In this document: piece after piece, positions 24,233 through 36,641 of the stretch
Layout of the letters: the number at the start of each line of letters is the position of its first letter
Numbering within the stretch: the first letter of the stretch is position 1
From: Podospora pseudoanserina
Taxonomy: Eukaryota; Ascomycota; Sordariomycetes; Sordariales; Podosporaceae
Direction of reading: 5' to 3'
NCBI RefSeq assembly: GCF_035222485.1
Contig: NC_085924.1
Span: 1,364,001 to 1,428,000, forward strand
Length of the DNA: 64,000 bases
Notes under the pieces: model-generated
The model's database searches: none
What the model was told of the DNA's origin: nothing
The model's input: only the letters and a program-made list of their open reading frames with translations
Program-made: the position numbers and the translations under genes

Positions 24233-24731
24233 CCTTTACTCTTCGCCTATCTTCCATTTTGCCAGATCTCCTTTGCTGATTGGCTGGGACCATCGAGTTC
24301 AGACACATGTGAGATATGTCCGATAACCCAGACATCTCTCTGCTGTTTATGGATAATGAAGTGGAGTTATTGATTACCCCTATTTTGGTCGCCATTATTA
24401 CAGTCAGCATCACCATGCATGTCTCTACCAGCCTGGATGCTATTTAAAAAAAGCTCATTTCCGAACAAGTCTCTTGGTGATGTGGCTATTGAGGTCCTCG
24501 TAAAAGCAACAGACAGACAGCAAGAGTGAAATCAACCCATCTGCCCAGTGTGAGTGGGACTTAATTCTTAACGTGAAAACTCTGCTCCAGGCTACACGTG
24601 ACGCACGGCTGCGCTTGTTGACATCACGAACCTCGTCGGCTATCCTCGGCTATATCGATCCTTACCCAGCAGCAGCCAACTCTCTACCGTCCGATGTATA
24701 CCAAGCTTTTGTGTCTAATATTCAACAAGGA

Positions 24732-24878
24732 GCTCCAGTGGCCGACTGGTAGGGAGCGACGCGTAGCAGAGTTGCCAGTTTCTGTAGACCCTTTTCCGTC
24801 TTCGCCACTGGTCACGGCACTTATGTATATGGGACCTGTCTGCACTCGAGATCCTGGTTCGAACCCAGGACTGGGCTC
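24732..24878 (+). other. Possible tRNA-like relic (Ser/Leu type)
   Basis: GCTCCAGTGGCCGACTGGTA looks like the 5' end of a Ser/Leu tRNA (TGGCCGAGTGGT type). 24853 onward has a perfect T arm CCTGG-TTCGAAC-CCAGG, followed by a T-rich terminator-like run. The spacing is too long and the acceptor stem pairs imperfectly. Confidence 0.28.
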
Positions 24879-25231
24879 ATTGCTTTTTGTTTTTTGTTAC
24901 TTTTTCTTTTCTTCAGTCATGCTGACCACTGTCAGTCTCATTCGTTTCTTGAGTAGGGATCTCGTGTTTCTTCAATGAAAACTTATTGCCTGCAAAGTAA
25001 TTTCTTCCATGTAAACCAAGACTTGTGGGCGAATAGCAACTTAAATTTATCTAGCAATGAAAACACAGAATGTTGTAAACAAAAGACGAAAAAAGAAAGT
25101 CTCTAACGACTACCGTCACTACCAAATAACCCACCGACTACCTACCTAGATTCCCACACAACCAAAACCTCAACCCAAAACAACAAAACAAAAAAAAACA
25201 AAATTCACGAGTTCGGTACACAGCCCAACCC

Positions 25232-25938
25232 CTACAAATTCCCACAAACGTTGGCCCCCGCCGAATCGATCCCATAAGTCTTCTTCCAATCGTTACTAAA
25301 CCACCACCCCCCCCTGCCCGGCCCACAATCCCTCTGTATACTCCCCCAAGCAGTAACCATCTCATTAGCACTGCAAGGGTTATCACCTCCATAAGAACTA
25401 CACATCATCATCAGCCTCCCTCCCAATCCACATATTCCCAACAACCACTTGAAAAGACTCACCAGATATACATCATACTCCCTCCCACATTACAAAACTC
25501 CCCCCCACGGGGCGGGATCGTGTTCCCGGTGCTGCACCAGTTGCTCAAGCAAGTGAGACTGTTCTCTAACTCGGACGCGTCGACGGGGTTGTTTGTGCAG
25601 CCGATTCTAATTCTGGCTTGCGAGGCTAGGGATGCGAAGGAGATGTTGGAGGTGGAGGCGAAGGGGAGGGGGTATTGCGGGGAGGGGTTGGCGAGGGTGG
25701 GGTCGTCGGTCCAGATGTCTGGCTCTGCTGGGGAGGAGGAGGAGTGAGTGAGGCTCCAGGGGAGGGGGTATTCTGGGGTTGGGGCTGTTAGATCGGTGGG
25801 GTTGTTGTGGTTGTTGTGGTTGTTGTTGTTGTTGTTGTTATTGGCTGAGGAGGAAGGATTGTTACTGTCATCCGAGGGGAAGACAGCGGGGGAGGAGAGG
25901 GTGAGGGAGGGGAGAAGGAAGAACAGAAGCGGTAGCAT
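25232..25938 (-). CDS. Asn-rich small secreted protein, two exons
   Basis: Predicted 213 aa: exon 25938-25463, a 65-nt intron 25462-25398 (GTGAGT...GTGTAG) and exon 25397-25232; 642 nt in frame. A hydrophobic signal peptide (MLPLLFFLLPSLTLSSP) is followed by an Asn/Ser-rich spacer with a run of eight Asn, a Pro/Ser linker with a repeated YPLP motif, and a compact Cys-rich C-terminal domain (IGCTNNPVDAS, SLTCLSNWCSTGN, GGEFCNVGG, then after the splice CSYGGDNPCSANE, DCGPGRGGWWFSNDWKKTYG). About eight Cys in the C-terminal half suggest disulphide bonds. It is most likely an extracellular fungal protein or effector-like factor. I do not recognise a characterised homologue. Confidence 0.75.
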
Positions 25939-26984
25939 TGTGGTCAGATTGGGAAGAAGGTTCTTGTTGTGATGGATTGATTTTGGTGTGCCAAGAAGGA
26001 AGAAATAAGAAGCCCAGACTAGACACTTTTATGCCCAACTTCCAGTGAGGCATCCCGTTCTTGACTGGCGATATCTGACGACTTTGAGAACCATCACAGT
26101 AGGACTGACTCAGCCTGTGGCAAGGTGTGTGGCCATCTGGTTAGTGGTTGTCATTCTGTCAGTCAGGACGGAGGGAGTACACGTGGTGCCTGGGTTGGGT
26201 GACAGACATGAGTTTGTGGGACTGGACTGGACCGCGACCCGTCTGTCACTGTAACTTTATAAGGCGGGCTCATTGATGGTAAAATTAGGGTTCAGAACAG
26301 GTAGCCATCTGACATCATCTTGCGCCTGATATAAAAAGGCAAAACTTGGTTCATTGCGACCGAAAGATGACTCGTAGCGTTAAATCGCAATGAAAGCATC
26401 CCAGAACAGGCAAGCACAAGATAGCCGGTTGTACGACCCCGAAATCTTTGTAACATGACAAGGCTACTGGCCTCTCTGGAAGTTCTAGCAAGTTCTGTCC
26501 AACAGACAACTACGCCATATGACAGGTTTCAGCAAATGCCATCCCCAAATCACCATTCCGATCTCCCACGATGCTAATGAGACACTCCGCACTGGCAAAA
26601 CCGATGAGCTTCTTTTTTTTAATGCATCACACCACCAACGACAGCCCGAAACCGGCCGGAAGGTGTGCTCCGCAGTCAACACAAGAAAGGAAGTCTAAAT
26701 GTCTCGGATGGCCCGGGTCCAGGCCACCTGGCTGTCACACTGACGCCATGATCAGCATTCAAGTGAAAGATGGACGACCATAATAAAATCTGTGAAACAG
26801 AACTACGGAAATGTTCAAGTCCCATATCAAAATCCAATAATGAATCGAAAAAGGGACACCCAGCTTTTCAAAGATGAGCTTTTGTCATTCAACTACCTTA
26901 TCAAAGCCAAGACCACCCCCCTTTAACTCCACAAAAGTAAACAAACAAACCCCCTATTTAAAAGCGGGTCCCACCCTTGCCCAA
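25939..26984. other. Intergenic, no gene
   Basis: Upstream region of the secreted-protein gene and 3' flank of POL2. Short frames only; none supported. Confidence 0.5.
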
Positions 26985-29900
26985 TCACAACCCCTCCCAA
27001 ATCTCCCCAACCACATCCTGCAACATCCTCAACCCATAAAAACCCGCCACCCTCTTATAAACCTTCAACCTCCTCATGACTTCCTCCCTCTTCACACTCT
27101 CCCTCCACTCCCCAGAGCAAGTACAATGTTCCATAAACTCATTCACCCTCGCCGCTCCACACTTCCCACACTTCAAATCTTGACAGGTCCACTCGACCAC
27201 TATCCCCTCCACTTCGCCCACCAGCCTCTCCTCAATCGCATTCCTATCATACTCCGCCTCGCAATACTGACAAGCCCACCTCTTTGCCTGTGGCTCCTCG
27301 TCGGGCAAAGGCATCAAATCCTCATCCCTGCACAAATCCAACTCCCGCGTCATGGTGCAGTTTTCACAGCTCAACTGGGTTATCTTCAACGACTCCGAGG
27401 GATTCAGAAACTGCCCCTCCTTGGAGAACTCCCTCACGTCAAAAAGCGCCAACAACTCCTTCCTCAGCAATCTCGCCTCAAGAGTGATGTTCTTATCAAG
27501 AGAGAGCACTTGCATGAGCGCCTTGACCAGTTCCAGGATTGGGTTCGCCGTTGGCTTTGTTGACGCGCTCTTCTTATGCGTCGGCCCTGTAGACGTAGAA
27601 GAAGGAAGCAGCTGAGTGAGGTAAGACCCAGGCAAAACAGGAAAGCTGTAGTCATTGGCCAACTCTGGGTGAAGCATCTCCCTCTTTTGCGCCTGAATTA
27701 ACCCTAGAATTTCCTTCTTGAGCGGCTTCTCAAAATTCTTCCCCAGGATGATCTGGTTAGCGCCTGTGGGGACCTTGTCATCGGCTTGTTGAGTGCTGTC
27801 ACCACGGAAGGGGAGCTGGGTCATTCTTGGGGTGGCGGTGGGATCTGATCCATTAGCGGGCCGTTTGATGCCGTGCATGAGCTCGATGAACTCGACTACC
27901 CAATCTCGGAAGACTGGCTGCAGTCGGACTGGGAGGAACGTCGCGATTTGCCAGTGCATGATCATCTGGAGATCTTGCTCATCTTTTTCGAGAACTTCTT
28001 GGCAGGCTTTACCGCCGTAGTTGAACTCGTCGTACCAGACCAGATAGTCCCAGTATTCCTTGATTTCAAGATCGATGAAGTGGAACAGGGGCTTGGCTTT
28101 GATGCTCTTGAGGATGTACTGCGAGTAGGCGTACGCATTGCCAACCTCAGATTTGGTGGTTTGCAACAAGAGGCGGTTGGCACTGGCGTACACAACGTGC
28201 GACCCCACGCGGCGGAAGTCAGCCATGAGCTGGAGAAGAGCTTTCCGGCTCATCATCTGGACATAGTAGTGCAGAGCTCTGTCATAGAGACAAGATGCCG
28301 GGGACTCAACCCAGCGGATGAGATGCTGCACCATAATATCAGCCATTGTCGACCCTTTACAGGCCTCAGCCCACCATGACTTGACCATCTCGCGAAGGAC
28401 TTGGACACCAGCGTTCGCAAATGCATTCTCAGACTGAAACGACTCTTCCCCACCCCCGCCATCACCAGCAGGGTTGAAGGAGATACTGTCCGCGCCCTCA
28501 AGCTCGTTGATAAGAGACGACGTCAAGATGGTATTGATACCAAGATTGCGAACCTCTATATCAATGCAAACTGAAGCATAGGTGCCAGGGGTATTAACCG
28601 AAGGCATCTGCACCTGATCAAGCGGACCAACCACGTCATCCTTCTCATACCCAGCATGGTCAGGCCGCGGACTAGGCGACCACCACAAAACAACACTGTT
28701 GGCTTGCAGTCGGCGGGCATAGGCAACGTCGATCAAGAAGCGGGGATCGTCCCGCTCCAAGTTGCACAGTGGCACATCGCCGTACTTGGCCAGGGCAGTC
28801 AAGTGCGTGATCCACGAACCAAGGCTAAGGTAGTGGTTCACCAGACGGCGTGCCACCACAGTTTGCCACCCAAGAGGCGGCAGCGAGCTATCGGCCGTGT
28901 CGTACTTGAGTGGCATGACAGGAAACTCGCCCAAGATGGGGATATCGTGCACCAGCAGGTTGCGTTGCGAGGATTGGATAACCATCATCGTCGGACCGGA
29001 TTCCTCCTTCTTCATCTTCTTGACAATGTCGCCAATCTCGAGGAAAGCTTTGCGGCGCGTAGTGACCTGAGTGATCTTGACGCTCAGCTTCTCTTGGTAT
29101 TGGAAGCGTTCTTGCCAGGTAGAGTCTTCACCCTCTTCGCTGATCCGCCGAGCAAGCAAATCTGAGTAAAGCTTGGAGATGTTTGGCAAATCCTGACCGC
29201 CGTCCTTGCTCTTCTGCTGGATAATGACATGTGCTTGATCACCGGTCGTCGAGAACAAGCCGAAGATCTGCCGGTCACCGGCGCTGATGTGTGACAGATA
29301 CACATAAGACATACGGGTGCCCTCCAGATACGGTCTTGGCTTGGTTGGTTTCTTGAGACCATCAAGGTCAAACCCTTGCTCGAGACCCTTGCCAAGAACA
29401 CCAGCTTGGCTGGTATCAATGGTGCAGAGATTACCCAACTGGAGAAGTGCCCGAAGGTTGAGTGGGATCTGCTTCTCATACACGCCTTCCACACTTGGGT
29501 GGTTAAACAGCAGTGAAAACTTCTCCGCCTCGGCAAAGTAGATCTCTTCTGGCACAGTGAGCTTAAAGAGGTGCACCGAAGAATGCCCATTGGGAAGTGT
29601 ATGGTTGACCTGTTCCACCTGACATCCGTCAATCTCGATATCCGGCAGGTCTTTGCTCTTCAAGTTCAAGAAGACCTGACGTTGGACATTGATTTTGACC
29701 GTGTGGATCTTGTTGTCGATGAGTATATAAGCGATAACAATCCCTGGCATGTCCGTTGCCTTTAGCTGAAGAACCTGCCAAGTATTCCTGAAGGTCACCT
29801 CGGCCTGGTTGCGGAAGGTCTGCTGGAGACTGTTCTGTGCATTCCCACGCCTTTCACCGAACAGATGGCGTCTCCGTGCCCTGGCCTGCTTTTGAAGCTT

Positions 29901-32900
29901 CCACTTCTGTTTCTGGTATTCCAAGAACGCGGGGTAGTCCTCGCTTGGATCGGGCATCTTCTTGGGAAGGGCTGCAAAGGGATTCTCTTCTGGCTCAGGA
30001 GACTTGCGCTTGTGAGATAACAGCACTTTCTGGGAGGCAGCAATAGCCGAGGTAACTGTCTTGGGTTTGAGCAGATCACCAATATCCTCCAGATCTCCCA
30101 GCTGGTTGGTGATATCGTTCAAAGGGCGCTTGGTGGTGGGTCCAAAGAGATCGGTAAGCTTCTTCTGCTTCATCTTGTCTTCCTTGATGTTGATGCGGCG
30201 CTGCAGCCAGTCCGGATGGGGAATGCGCGGTACTGGGTTGCGGACCTTTTGCAGTGCTGCCGGAATGGTGATGAGCTTCTGAATAACAGAGCCAAGACGC
30301 TCACGGTAGTAATCCCAGTCAAGCAAGGCACGAGGATCCGTATCGGCTGGCTCTTCCTTGAGCCACTTCTTCAGATACATCCGCTTGGTCTCTTCCTCGG
30401 CAGAGAAGATGGCAACTGGCACGGCACGTTCAGTGACAGGCGCCCCCTTGGGCCTGGCACAGATGATAAACTTGCAGTTCAAGCCCTTGTCTTTGACCAT
30501 CGCCTCACCCAAGAAGTCAGCCAAGCGTTTGGCCGTCGTGATGGATGTGGACTTTTGTGAGCCGTATTCCTCCAGAGTCTTGGTCATGCTACGGTTCTCG
30601 GAAATGAGCTCCATCAGCTCCTCGTCGGCAAGTGTTGTTCCTTTACTGTCGAGGACGTCGAGCCATCTGTTGGCAACCTTGGCCACAGCGGTGTAACACT
30701 CGGCCAGGGTGGTGCCGTCCAGGAAGAACTTGAAGATTTGCTGCTGGAAGATTTTGATGAGCTTCAGCTCACCTCTTCGCTTGACCTCGAAACCCTTCAG
30801 CTCAGCAAGACTGCCATCGTCGTTGAACACGGCATAACGCTTCTTCAAGTTCTTGTCCTCTTCCTTCGATGTTGGAAGAACCATGGCCTTGTACGGACCA
30901 TCGACTTCGAAGAAGATGGAGTTGTCGCTGTGGGTCTCGTACTTGAACGTCTTCGGGTCAACAAGAGTCTGATACTGGTGGTTGGTGAACTTGTCGTGGA
31001 CCAGGTGGTTCAACATGACACATGGATACGAAATGGTCATTTTCTTGCTGTTCTTGAGCTTGAAGGTGAAGTTCTCTGGGAACGTAGCCGGCAACATACA
31101 CCAGATACCATCCGTGTCAAGCTCCAGTGGGCGACCGAGGCGCTCGACCAGAGATCTGGCAAGCTGAATAATGGTAGCGCCCGTCAGACAGGTAACGCCG
31201 GCCATTTCCATTGAGTACCAACGGGAACCCTTTCTCATGACGTATCCGTAGAAGGAGTTGAGAATGACCTTGTGCGCCAACTGCAACGAGTCAAACAGAA
31301 CGATCATCTTCTTGGCGTGGTCAACCTCGGACGCTGATGCCCCTGAGCTCCTGAGGGCATCCGTCTTGCCTTTCCACACCTTGGCCTTTCCCTTGTAGTC
31401 GTAACGACGATCACGGAAATCGCGCACTGTGTCGATGTAGAAGGGGTTCTCTCGCTGGCAGATGATGGCTTCTCGGACAATCGTGGTGGAGTCGTGGATC
31501 TTGTGGTAGACCTTTTGCGAGTAGAGCTGCAGTCTTTTTCTGATCAGACTTGCCTGTTCATCAGCGGGTAGTTCCCGAAACGATCTTGTCGGCATGTTAG
31601 GCCTTTTCCCTGGAAACCGTTCGCTCTCCAACGCATGCCGAATCATGTTGTACTCGTCACGCTTCGCTGGTAGATACTCTCCTCTCCACGCCCATGGTAA
31701 CCTTCTGTCGCATGTTTTGCCAGGCCGGTTGAAGTCACAGGCTGCGCAGTCTGACTCTGAGATCATGGAATCCGGCTGCAACCGATTGGTCGTCATGATG
31801 TTGGGATACATGGAGGCGACGTCGAGATGGTAGATCAGGGGGTTCTCGAGGCGGTTCGGCGTCTCCTTGAGGTTCATGAGCTTGGCAACGATTTGCTCCT
31901 TCACCTCGTCGTAGTTGGTGATATCGTCCATGGACTTCTTTTCTTCAACCGTGATACTAAACTTCAAGGCAGCATCCAGATCCCTCAACAACTCATCCAC
32001 TGCCCCTGTGTCAACGGCAAAGGTGACGGGGATGTCTGCCCTGAACACGCCAGCCTCGATACTTTCGACGTGTCCACCAACATACGTCTCTGATTCCAGC
32101 AAGTGCCCTTCCCAAAATGACTCCTTGGCCTGGACGTGCTTGTTTGGAAGCACGATACCCTTTTGGTAGGCCTGCACCATCAACAACATCTCGCACAGGG
32201 TTCCTGTACCCTTTCTGAGCGTGTCGTCTGGGCCAAGCGGTAGAATCGTACAGAGAGAGAAAATGAAGGGGTGGACGTATTTCATGTAAAGATAGTAGGT
32301 GGCGACGGCATCGGAGACTGAGTACTCGGCTAGGGTTTGTGGTCTTTCTTGGGCGTAGGGTGTCATGAGTTCGGGATCGAGTTCGTCTGGGTCGTATCCA
32401 AGCTTGGCCACCGTGACTGCCTTCAAGCCTCTGCTACCTTGTGGCAGGTAACTGTCACGGTTGACCCAGTGAAAGCAGTCCATGTGCACGCTGTAATTGC
32501 ACTTAAACTGATCATCGCTGTCCCTTTTCCAACCAATTTCGTGGTACAGGTCAATCCCGTTGATGCTAGCACGGGCTTCCACGAAGGGCCAATCGAAGAA
32601 ATCACCGTTGTAAGTGGCGATAACGGTTGGTCGAGCTTCCTTGATGTGGAGAAAGAACCGTTCTAGTACTGACTTCTCGTCCGGCTCGTTGAAGATCATA
32701 AACGGCCCCGGGTATTCTGGTCTCGGTGTGTAATCGAAATCCGCAATGTCTTCGGAGACAACCTCTCGGTTCGTGATCAAGAAACCTTGCCCGTCGATCA
32801 TGTAGGATATCATCATGATCTGATCCACCGCGGCATCGGGAAACTTTAATGGTGCCTTGCACGTCTCGATATCGTAGGCCATGACGACCGGATCTGCTGG

Positions 32901-33849
32901 GGCAAGGCGGTCCTCATTTCGAATAACCGTCGTCACACCGTTTTTGGCCTCTACAAAATACCAATTACCCACCCGAATGTCTGACAGGAGTTAGCCAACA
33001 GTGCGGGTAAAGAACCGAGAGGCACGTACCCAAGTCTATCATTACTCTAACGTGGTATGGGACGTCATATTCCCTGATATCAACAATAAAATCGCTTGCC
33101 TCAGCAAATGATGTCTTGTGTTGTTGGTCGTCTCTTCGTAAGTCGTCATCAAAAAGATCAAAGTTGCCGTTTGTTCTGCCATATGTTAGTAAGCCAGCAG
33201 GAGAGAAACCCCCTGAATGTCAAACTCACGTAGCAACCTCAGCATATGTGTCCATAGCATCCATCCCCTTCTTATTCTTGTCCGCTATCGGCATAATATC
33301 CCTCCTTGCCGCCATCAAGTCTTGCACATTGTGAAACTTGATCTCGAGAAACGTCCTCCTGTATCCCAGCAAGTGATTCGGCATGCTCAAATCCTCCTTC
33401 TCAATCCTTTTGATCGACTTGACCACTCCACCCCCAGGTACTCTCTTGCACCACTCCTCCACCTCCCCTTCATGACCCTTTCGGCAGGCTATCAAAAAGT
33501 ATGGCTCAAAGTCCACCGTCGCCTTGAATGTCTGTCCGTCCTCCTCGATGAAGTAACAGTCAAGCGCTGCCCTGCCGCCACCTCCGGGAATCCGTGGGTC
33601 GTCGATAGAGGTAGCTTGTACGTTGACCAACCAACCCTCGCGCTTCCGTCCGGCGTCATAGCGCGCAAAACCCATATTCTCGTCGATCTGGTGTGCCAGT
33701 GCGGTTCTCTCCCACTTCTCATCCATCGAGGTGGCCTCGCCGCGGGTGCTGGACGAGGCCGCAAAGGTTTTAGTCTTGGGCCCATGGTACGCTTGTTTGC
33801 CGCCTCGTCGGTAGCCGCCCCGGGGCTGGCGGAGGGAGGTATTCGGCAT
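26985..33849 (-). CDS. POL2: DNA polymerase epsilon catalytic subunit A
   Basis: Predicted 2,253 aa, the expected size, from exons 33849-33230, 33175-33030 and 32980-26985 with introns of 54 and 49 nt (GTGAGT/GCAG and GTACGT/TCAG, both with CTAAC branch points). This B-family polymerase copies the leading strand in the nucleus. Exonuclease motifs: YDIETCK (D292, E294) and NGDFFDWPF (D382 in the second motif). Polymerase motifs: DVASMYPNI (D642), KVILNSFYGYVMRKG and LDTDGIW (D877, D879). All proofreading and polymerase acidic residues seen are present. The catalytically dead C-terminal half follows, ending in Cys-rich zinc modules (CENC, CQYC, CGKCGAA, CTCSGEW) that would bind the other subunits. 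The 62-residue N-terminal tail is basic and Gly-rich. Confidence 0.97.
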
Positions 33850-34510
33850 GGTGAAGGTATGTAACTATCCCGTGGACGGGGTCAATTAATGTCGACCCGG
33901 GGTACTCTGTAGACTCAATGGCGCTGGCTGTGTTGGCTTTCTATGCTGGATGCCGCTGTGCGCTATACGCTATACGATAGTGGAAGTGCCGAGCAAAAGA
34001 AAACGACACTCAGTCATGAAAAAGGCGGCATTGAACTGATAGAAATGTCAAAGAACGAAAGACATAGCTCCTGAGTCCGTGGATTATTTGGGAAAGGTGC
34101 CAATTGGTGGTGGTGTTCGCTGTGGACCACTGCCTCGACTGTGTTGGCAAAAACCCATTAAACAAAGACGCGTTCTGAAGCGCGCTTCCAATCGCGACGC
34201 GACTTGGCGGGGCACTTAACGCAGGGGTGCAACGGGGACACCAGAAACCCTAACCCTCTGTAGACATCTTCCCCACGTTTTGGCAGACAAGTAAAAGCAC
34301 AGACCACACCATCGAAACGGCAGTGGACAGATGCAAGACTTGAGCTCTGCATCACAAGCCGAAGCTCAAGACCAAGGCAAAGTAAGCAACCGGCCAGCTC
34401 AAACCCAGGTATGCCTCAATTGCACCCACATACTTCCCATATCGACTGTTGACATTCCCAAGTTTGCTCCAGCACCACCCCTCCACCGAACTCAACATCT
34501 CCCACCCAAG
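33850..34510. promoter_or_regulatory. Divergent promoter region of POL2 and COX20
   Basis: About 660 bp between the two start codons. No TATA box is obvious near POL2. An in-frame extension upstream of COX20 (from 34331) is open but lacks conservation signals, so I treat it as 5' untranslated. Confidence 0.5.
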
Positions 34511-35014
34511 ATGACCACCCCACCAAACGACTCCTCCAACAACCCTGAATCTGACCTCCCGTGGCTCCAAAAACCGACAACAATCACGCCCTCATCACCG
34601 TCCCAAAAACAAAATCCCCAAGAAGAAGACCTCTCCCTCACAGCAGCCCTATCAACCATCACCCCCTCCTCCTTCCTCACCGTCCACCAAACCCCCTGCG
34701 CCCGTACCGGCCTCCTAACAGGCATAGGCCTCGGCTCCGCAGTCGGCATCCTCCGCTCGATCCTCGGTCTCCCTATCCCCCGCGCCGCCAACTGGGCCGT
34801 CGGCACAGGCGCCCTGACCGCCATCCTCCAGTACGAGTACTGCCAGGCTAAGCGAAGGCAGGAGAAGGCCAAAGTGGCCAGAGTGGTAGAGGTATACGGG
34901 CAAAAACAGGCTGAGATGAGAGCGAAGGAGGAGGAGGATAGGAGGAGGAAGGCGGAAGAGGAGAGGAGGTTACTGGAGGAGCAAAAGGGGAAGAGTTGGT
35001 GGAGGGTTTGGTAG
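34511..35014 (+). CDS. COX20: Cytochrome c oxidase assembly protein COX20
   Basis: Predicted 167 aa, single exon, starting at ATG 34511 (MTTPPNDSS). An upstream in-frame ATG at 34331 would add 60 unconserved residues. The core has the COX20 pattern: TPCARTGLLTGIGLGSAVG (first membrane segment), AANWAVGTGALTAIL (second membrane segment), then QYEYCQAKRR and a basic coiled-coil-like tail rich in Glu/Arg. COX20 sits in the inner mitochondrial membrane and acts as a chaperone for Cox2 during processing and copper delivery in complex IV assembly. Here the tail is longer than in yeast, and the protein has a Ser/Thr/Pro-rich leader. It is divergent from POL2; the functions are unrelated. Confidence 0.88.
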   Translation: MTTPPNDSSNNPESDLPWLQKPTTITPSSPSQKQNPQEEDLSLTAALSTITPSSFLTVHQTPCARTGLLTGIGLGSAVGILRSILGLPIPRAANWAVGTGALTAILQYEYCQAKRRQEKAKVARVVEVYGQKQAEMRAKEEEDRRRKAEEERRLLEEQKGKSWWRVW

Positions 35015-35495
35015 GGACGTCACAAAGTGTAGGTTAGTGAGGTGTAAGATAGGTTGTACATATACCAGTGGGAGCACCAGCACGAGGGGGAGCTTTTGGG
35101 TACCAAATATAAGATATCATTCATGATGGGTATATTTCCATTGTCATGTTAAAACAATTCAACGCTGCGCTATTCACCATGTTCAAGATCCTCCTTCAAA
35201 TCCACCCAAATCACACCACTGAGAACAAAAGGAAATAAAAAAATAAAAAAATAAAAAAAAAAAGACAGTCATCCATGCGGCCGTTATCATTACTTCAGTA
35301 AACCCATGATAAAAAAGAAATTGTTGGCTAGCCTGCCGCTCACAAAAAGAACCAGGAACTCCATAATCCATCATTGCTAGAACAAGCTGCCAGAACCCTG
35401 CAAAAAGCCCAAGCCAGAAACCAAACGCCAGTTCCCCCAATGTACCGTTGAAAAGCCCCGTCTCCATCCTGGAAATAATCCCCATCCCCCAAACC
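35015..35495. other. Intergenic between convergent genes
   Basis: A-rich tract at about 35235-35265. No gene is supported. Confidence 0.5.
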
Positions 35496-36641
35496 CTAAA
35501 CCGTCACCTTAACCTCAGCGCCCCCGTCCAAAAACCTCACCCTCCTCCTCTCCACCTTCTTCTTCACATCCGAGCTACTCCCACTGAGGCTAACAGCCGG
35601 ACTCTCCCCTCGCCTCCTCCTCTGGCTCCTCCACGACCTAGCCTCTCGTTCCTCTCTTTTCCTGTACTCAGCCAGCTGCTGCTTCCTCTTCACCGTCCTC
35701 GCATAGGCCACCGCAGCCGTAGGCTTAAACCCAATCCCATTAATCCCCGTCCCATCATCATCGCTGTCATCAGGGTCATAAATCGTAATCTCGTCGTCGT
35801 GCCATGTCAGCGATGCCCTTAAGGGATCCGTAATAACCGTTGTCGGTGGCTTCGGAGCAGCCGCCGTCGCCTCAGCCGCCGGTGGTTTCGGAGCCAAAAT
35901 CGGGAGGTTTGTAAGTGTCATAGCCGGCAACGGAAGCTGTGCCTGCGGCTGGGGAGTAGTCTTTCGACTGCGGGACTTTTTCGCAGCAGGCTTTGTCCTC
36001 GATGGTAGAGTAATTGCTCGAGGCGCGGTAGTGTGCGTGTTGGCGACCGTCTCCGACTGTTCCACCACCCCAGTATCAATCGCGAAACGGAGCGATTTTG
36101 GTGACGACTGCCGCTGCTTATCGGCGATATCTTGGTGTTGTTGTTCTGCATCCTGCAGACTGTCCCGGGTAACCGCATCCGCTGTCACATTATCATCCCC
36201 CATCACCACCTCCCGAGTCCTCGCCCGTTTGCGGGATCCCCTCTCCGAATTGTCCATGTCCATCTCTGATGACGAGGAGGTATCCATCGCGCTGCCAAAA
36301 TCTGGGGGGGATCCAAAAGAGTTTCTGACACTGCCGGTGCTGTCTCCACTACTGTTGTTGGGGACGACCCCACCCCCACTCGGCGTGGGCCCCAGGGCGA
36401 GGCCCCGGAACCTGTGTGCGACGCAGCTTCGGGGGCTTGTGCTGCCATCGTCCGTTTGGGAGGAGTCGGGGCTGAAGGTGAACTGTTGTTGTTGATGTGC
36501 TGGAGAGGGGAAGTCGGGGATTTGACGTCCTAGTATCTGCTCGCGCTTTCGCTTTGGCGTTGAGAAGGGTGATGGCGCTGCCATTTCAGTCGTTGGTGTG
36601 AACATTCGAACGTTTCGGGAGGCGGCGGCGCTGGCGGTCAA
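35496..36641 (-). CDS. Conserved disordered protein of unknown function
   Basis: Open frame of 381 aa. The first 12-19 residues may be extra, as Met at residues 13 and 20 are alternative starts; MAAPSPFSTPKRKRE (from residue 20) looks like a natural beginning. The protein is mostly low-complexity: a Gln run, Ser-rich stretches, basic clusters (GSRKRART, AAKKSRSRK) compatible with nuclear import, and Pro/Ala-rich segments. The conserved part is near the C-terminus: TWHDDEITIYDPDDSDDDGTG, then GINGIGFKPTAAVAYAR, then a long Arg/Glu helix (YRKREEREARSW...RRRR). I recognise this tail from uncharacterised filamentous-fungal proteins, without known function. No introns are needed. Confidence 0.75.
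   Translation of the reverse strand: MTASAAASRNVRMFTPTTEMAAPSPFSTPKRKREQILGRQIPDFPSPAHQQQQFTFSPDSSQTDDGSTSPRSCVAHRFRGLALGPTPSGGGVVPNNSSGDSTGSVRNSFGSPPDFGSAMDTSSSSEMDMDNSERGSRKRARTREVVMGDDNVTADAVTRDSLQDAEQQHQDIADKQRQSSPKSLRFAIDTGVVEQSETVANTHTTAPRAITLPSRTKPAAKKSRSRKTTPQPQAQLPLPAMTLTNLPILAPKPPAAEATAAAPKPPTTVITDPLRASLTWHDDEITIYDPDDSDDDGTGINGIGFKPTAAVAYARTVKRKQQLAEYRKREEREARSWRSQRRRRGESPAVSLSGSSSDVKKKVERRRVRFLDGGAEVKVTV

Larger units (their letters stand above)
20708..25231. other. Gene-poor 4.5-kb stretch
   Basis: Starts with a T/G-rich 3' flank (to about 20970) whose long frame is low-complexity Leu/Cys and not credible. Open frames around 22220-22516 (minus) and 22978-23405 (plus) have no recognisable domain. 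Several tRNA-like fragments and one 5S-like fragment occur here and are listed separately. Confidence 0.45.

Noticed and set aside
25520-25972. Plus-strand frames opposite the Asn-rich secreted protein
   Set aside because: Poly-Leu/Val products are the antisense of the Asn repeat.
26874-33864. Many long plus-strand open frames opposite the polymerase gene
   Set aside because: They are antisense shadows of POL2, with no own domains, and follow its codon pattern.
34331-34510. 60-residue N-terminal extension of COX20
   Set aside because: No conservation, Gln/Pro-rich, and a better start follows at 34511.
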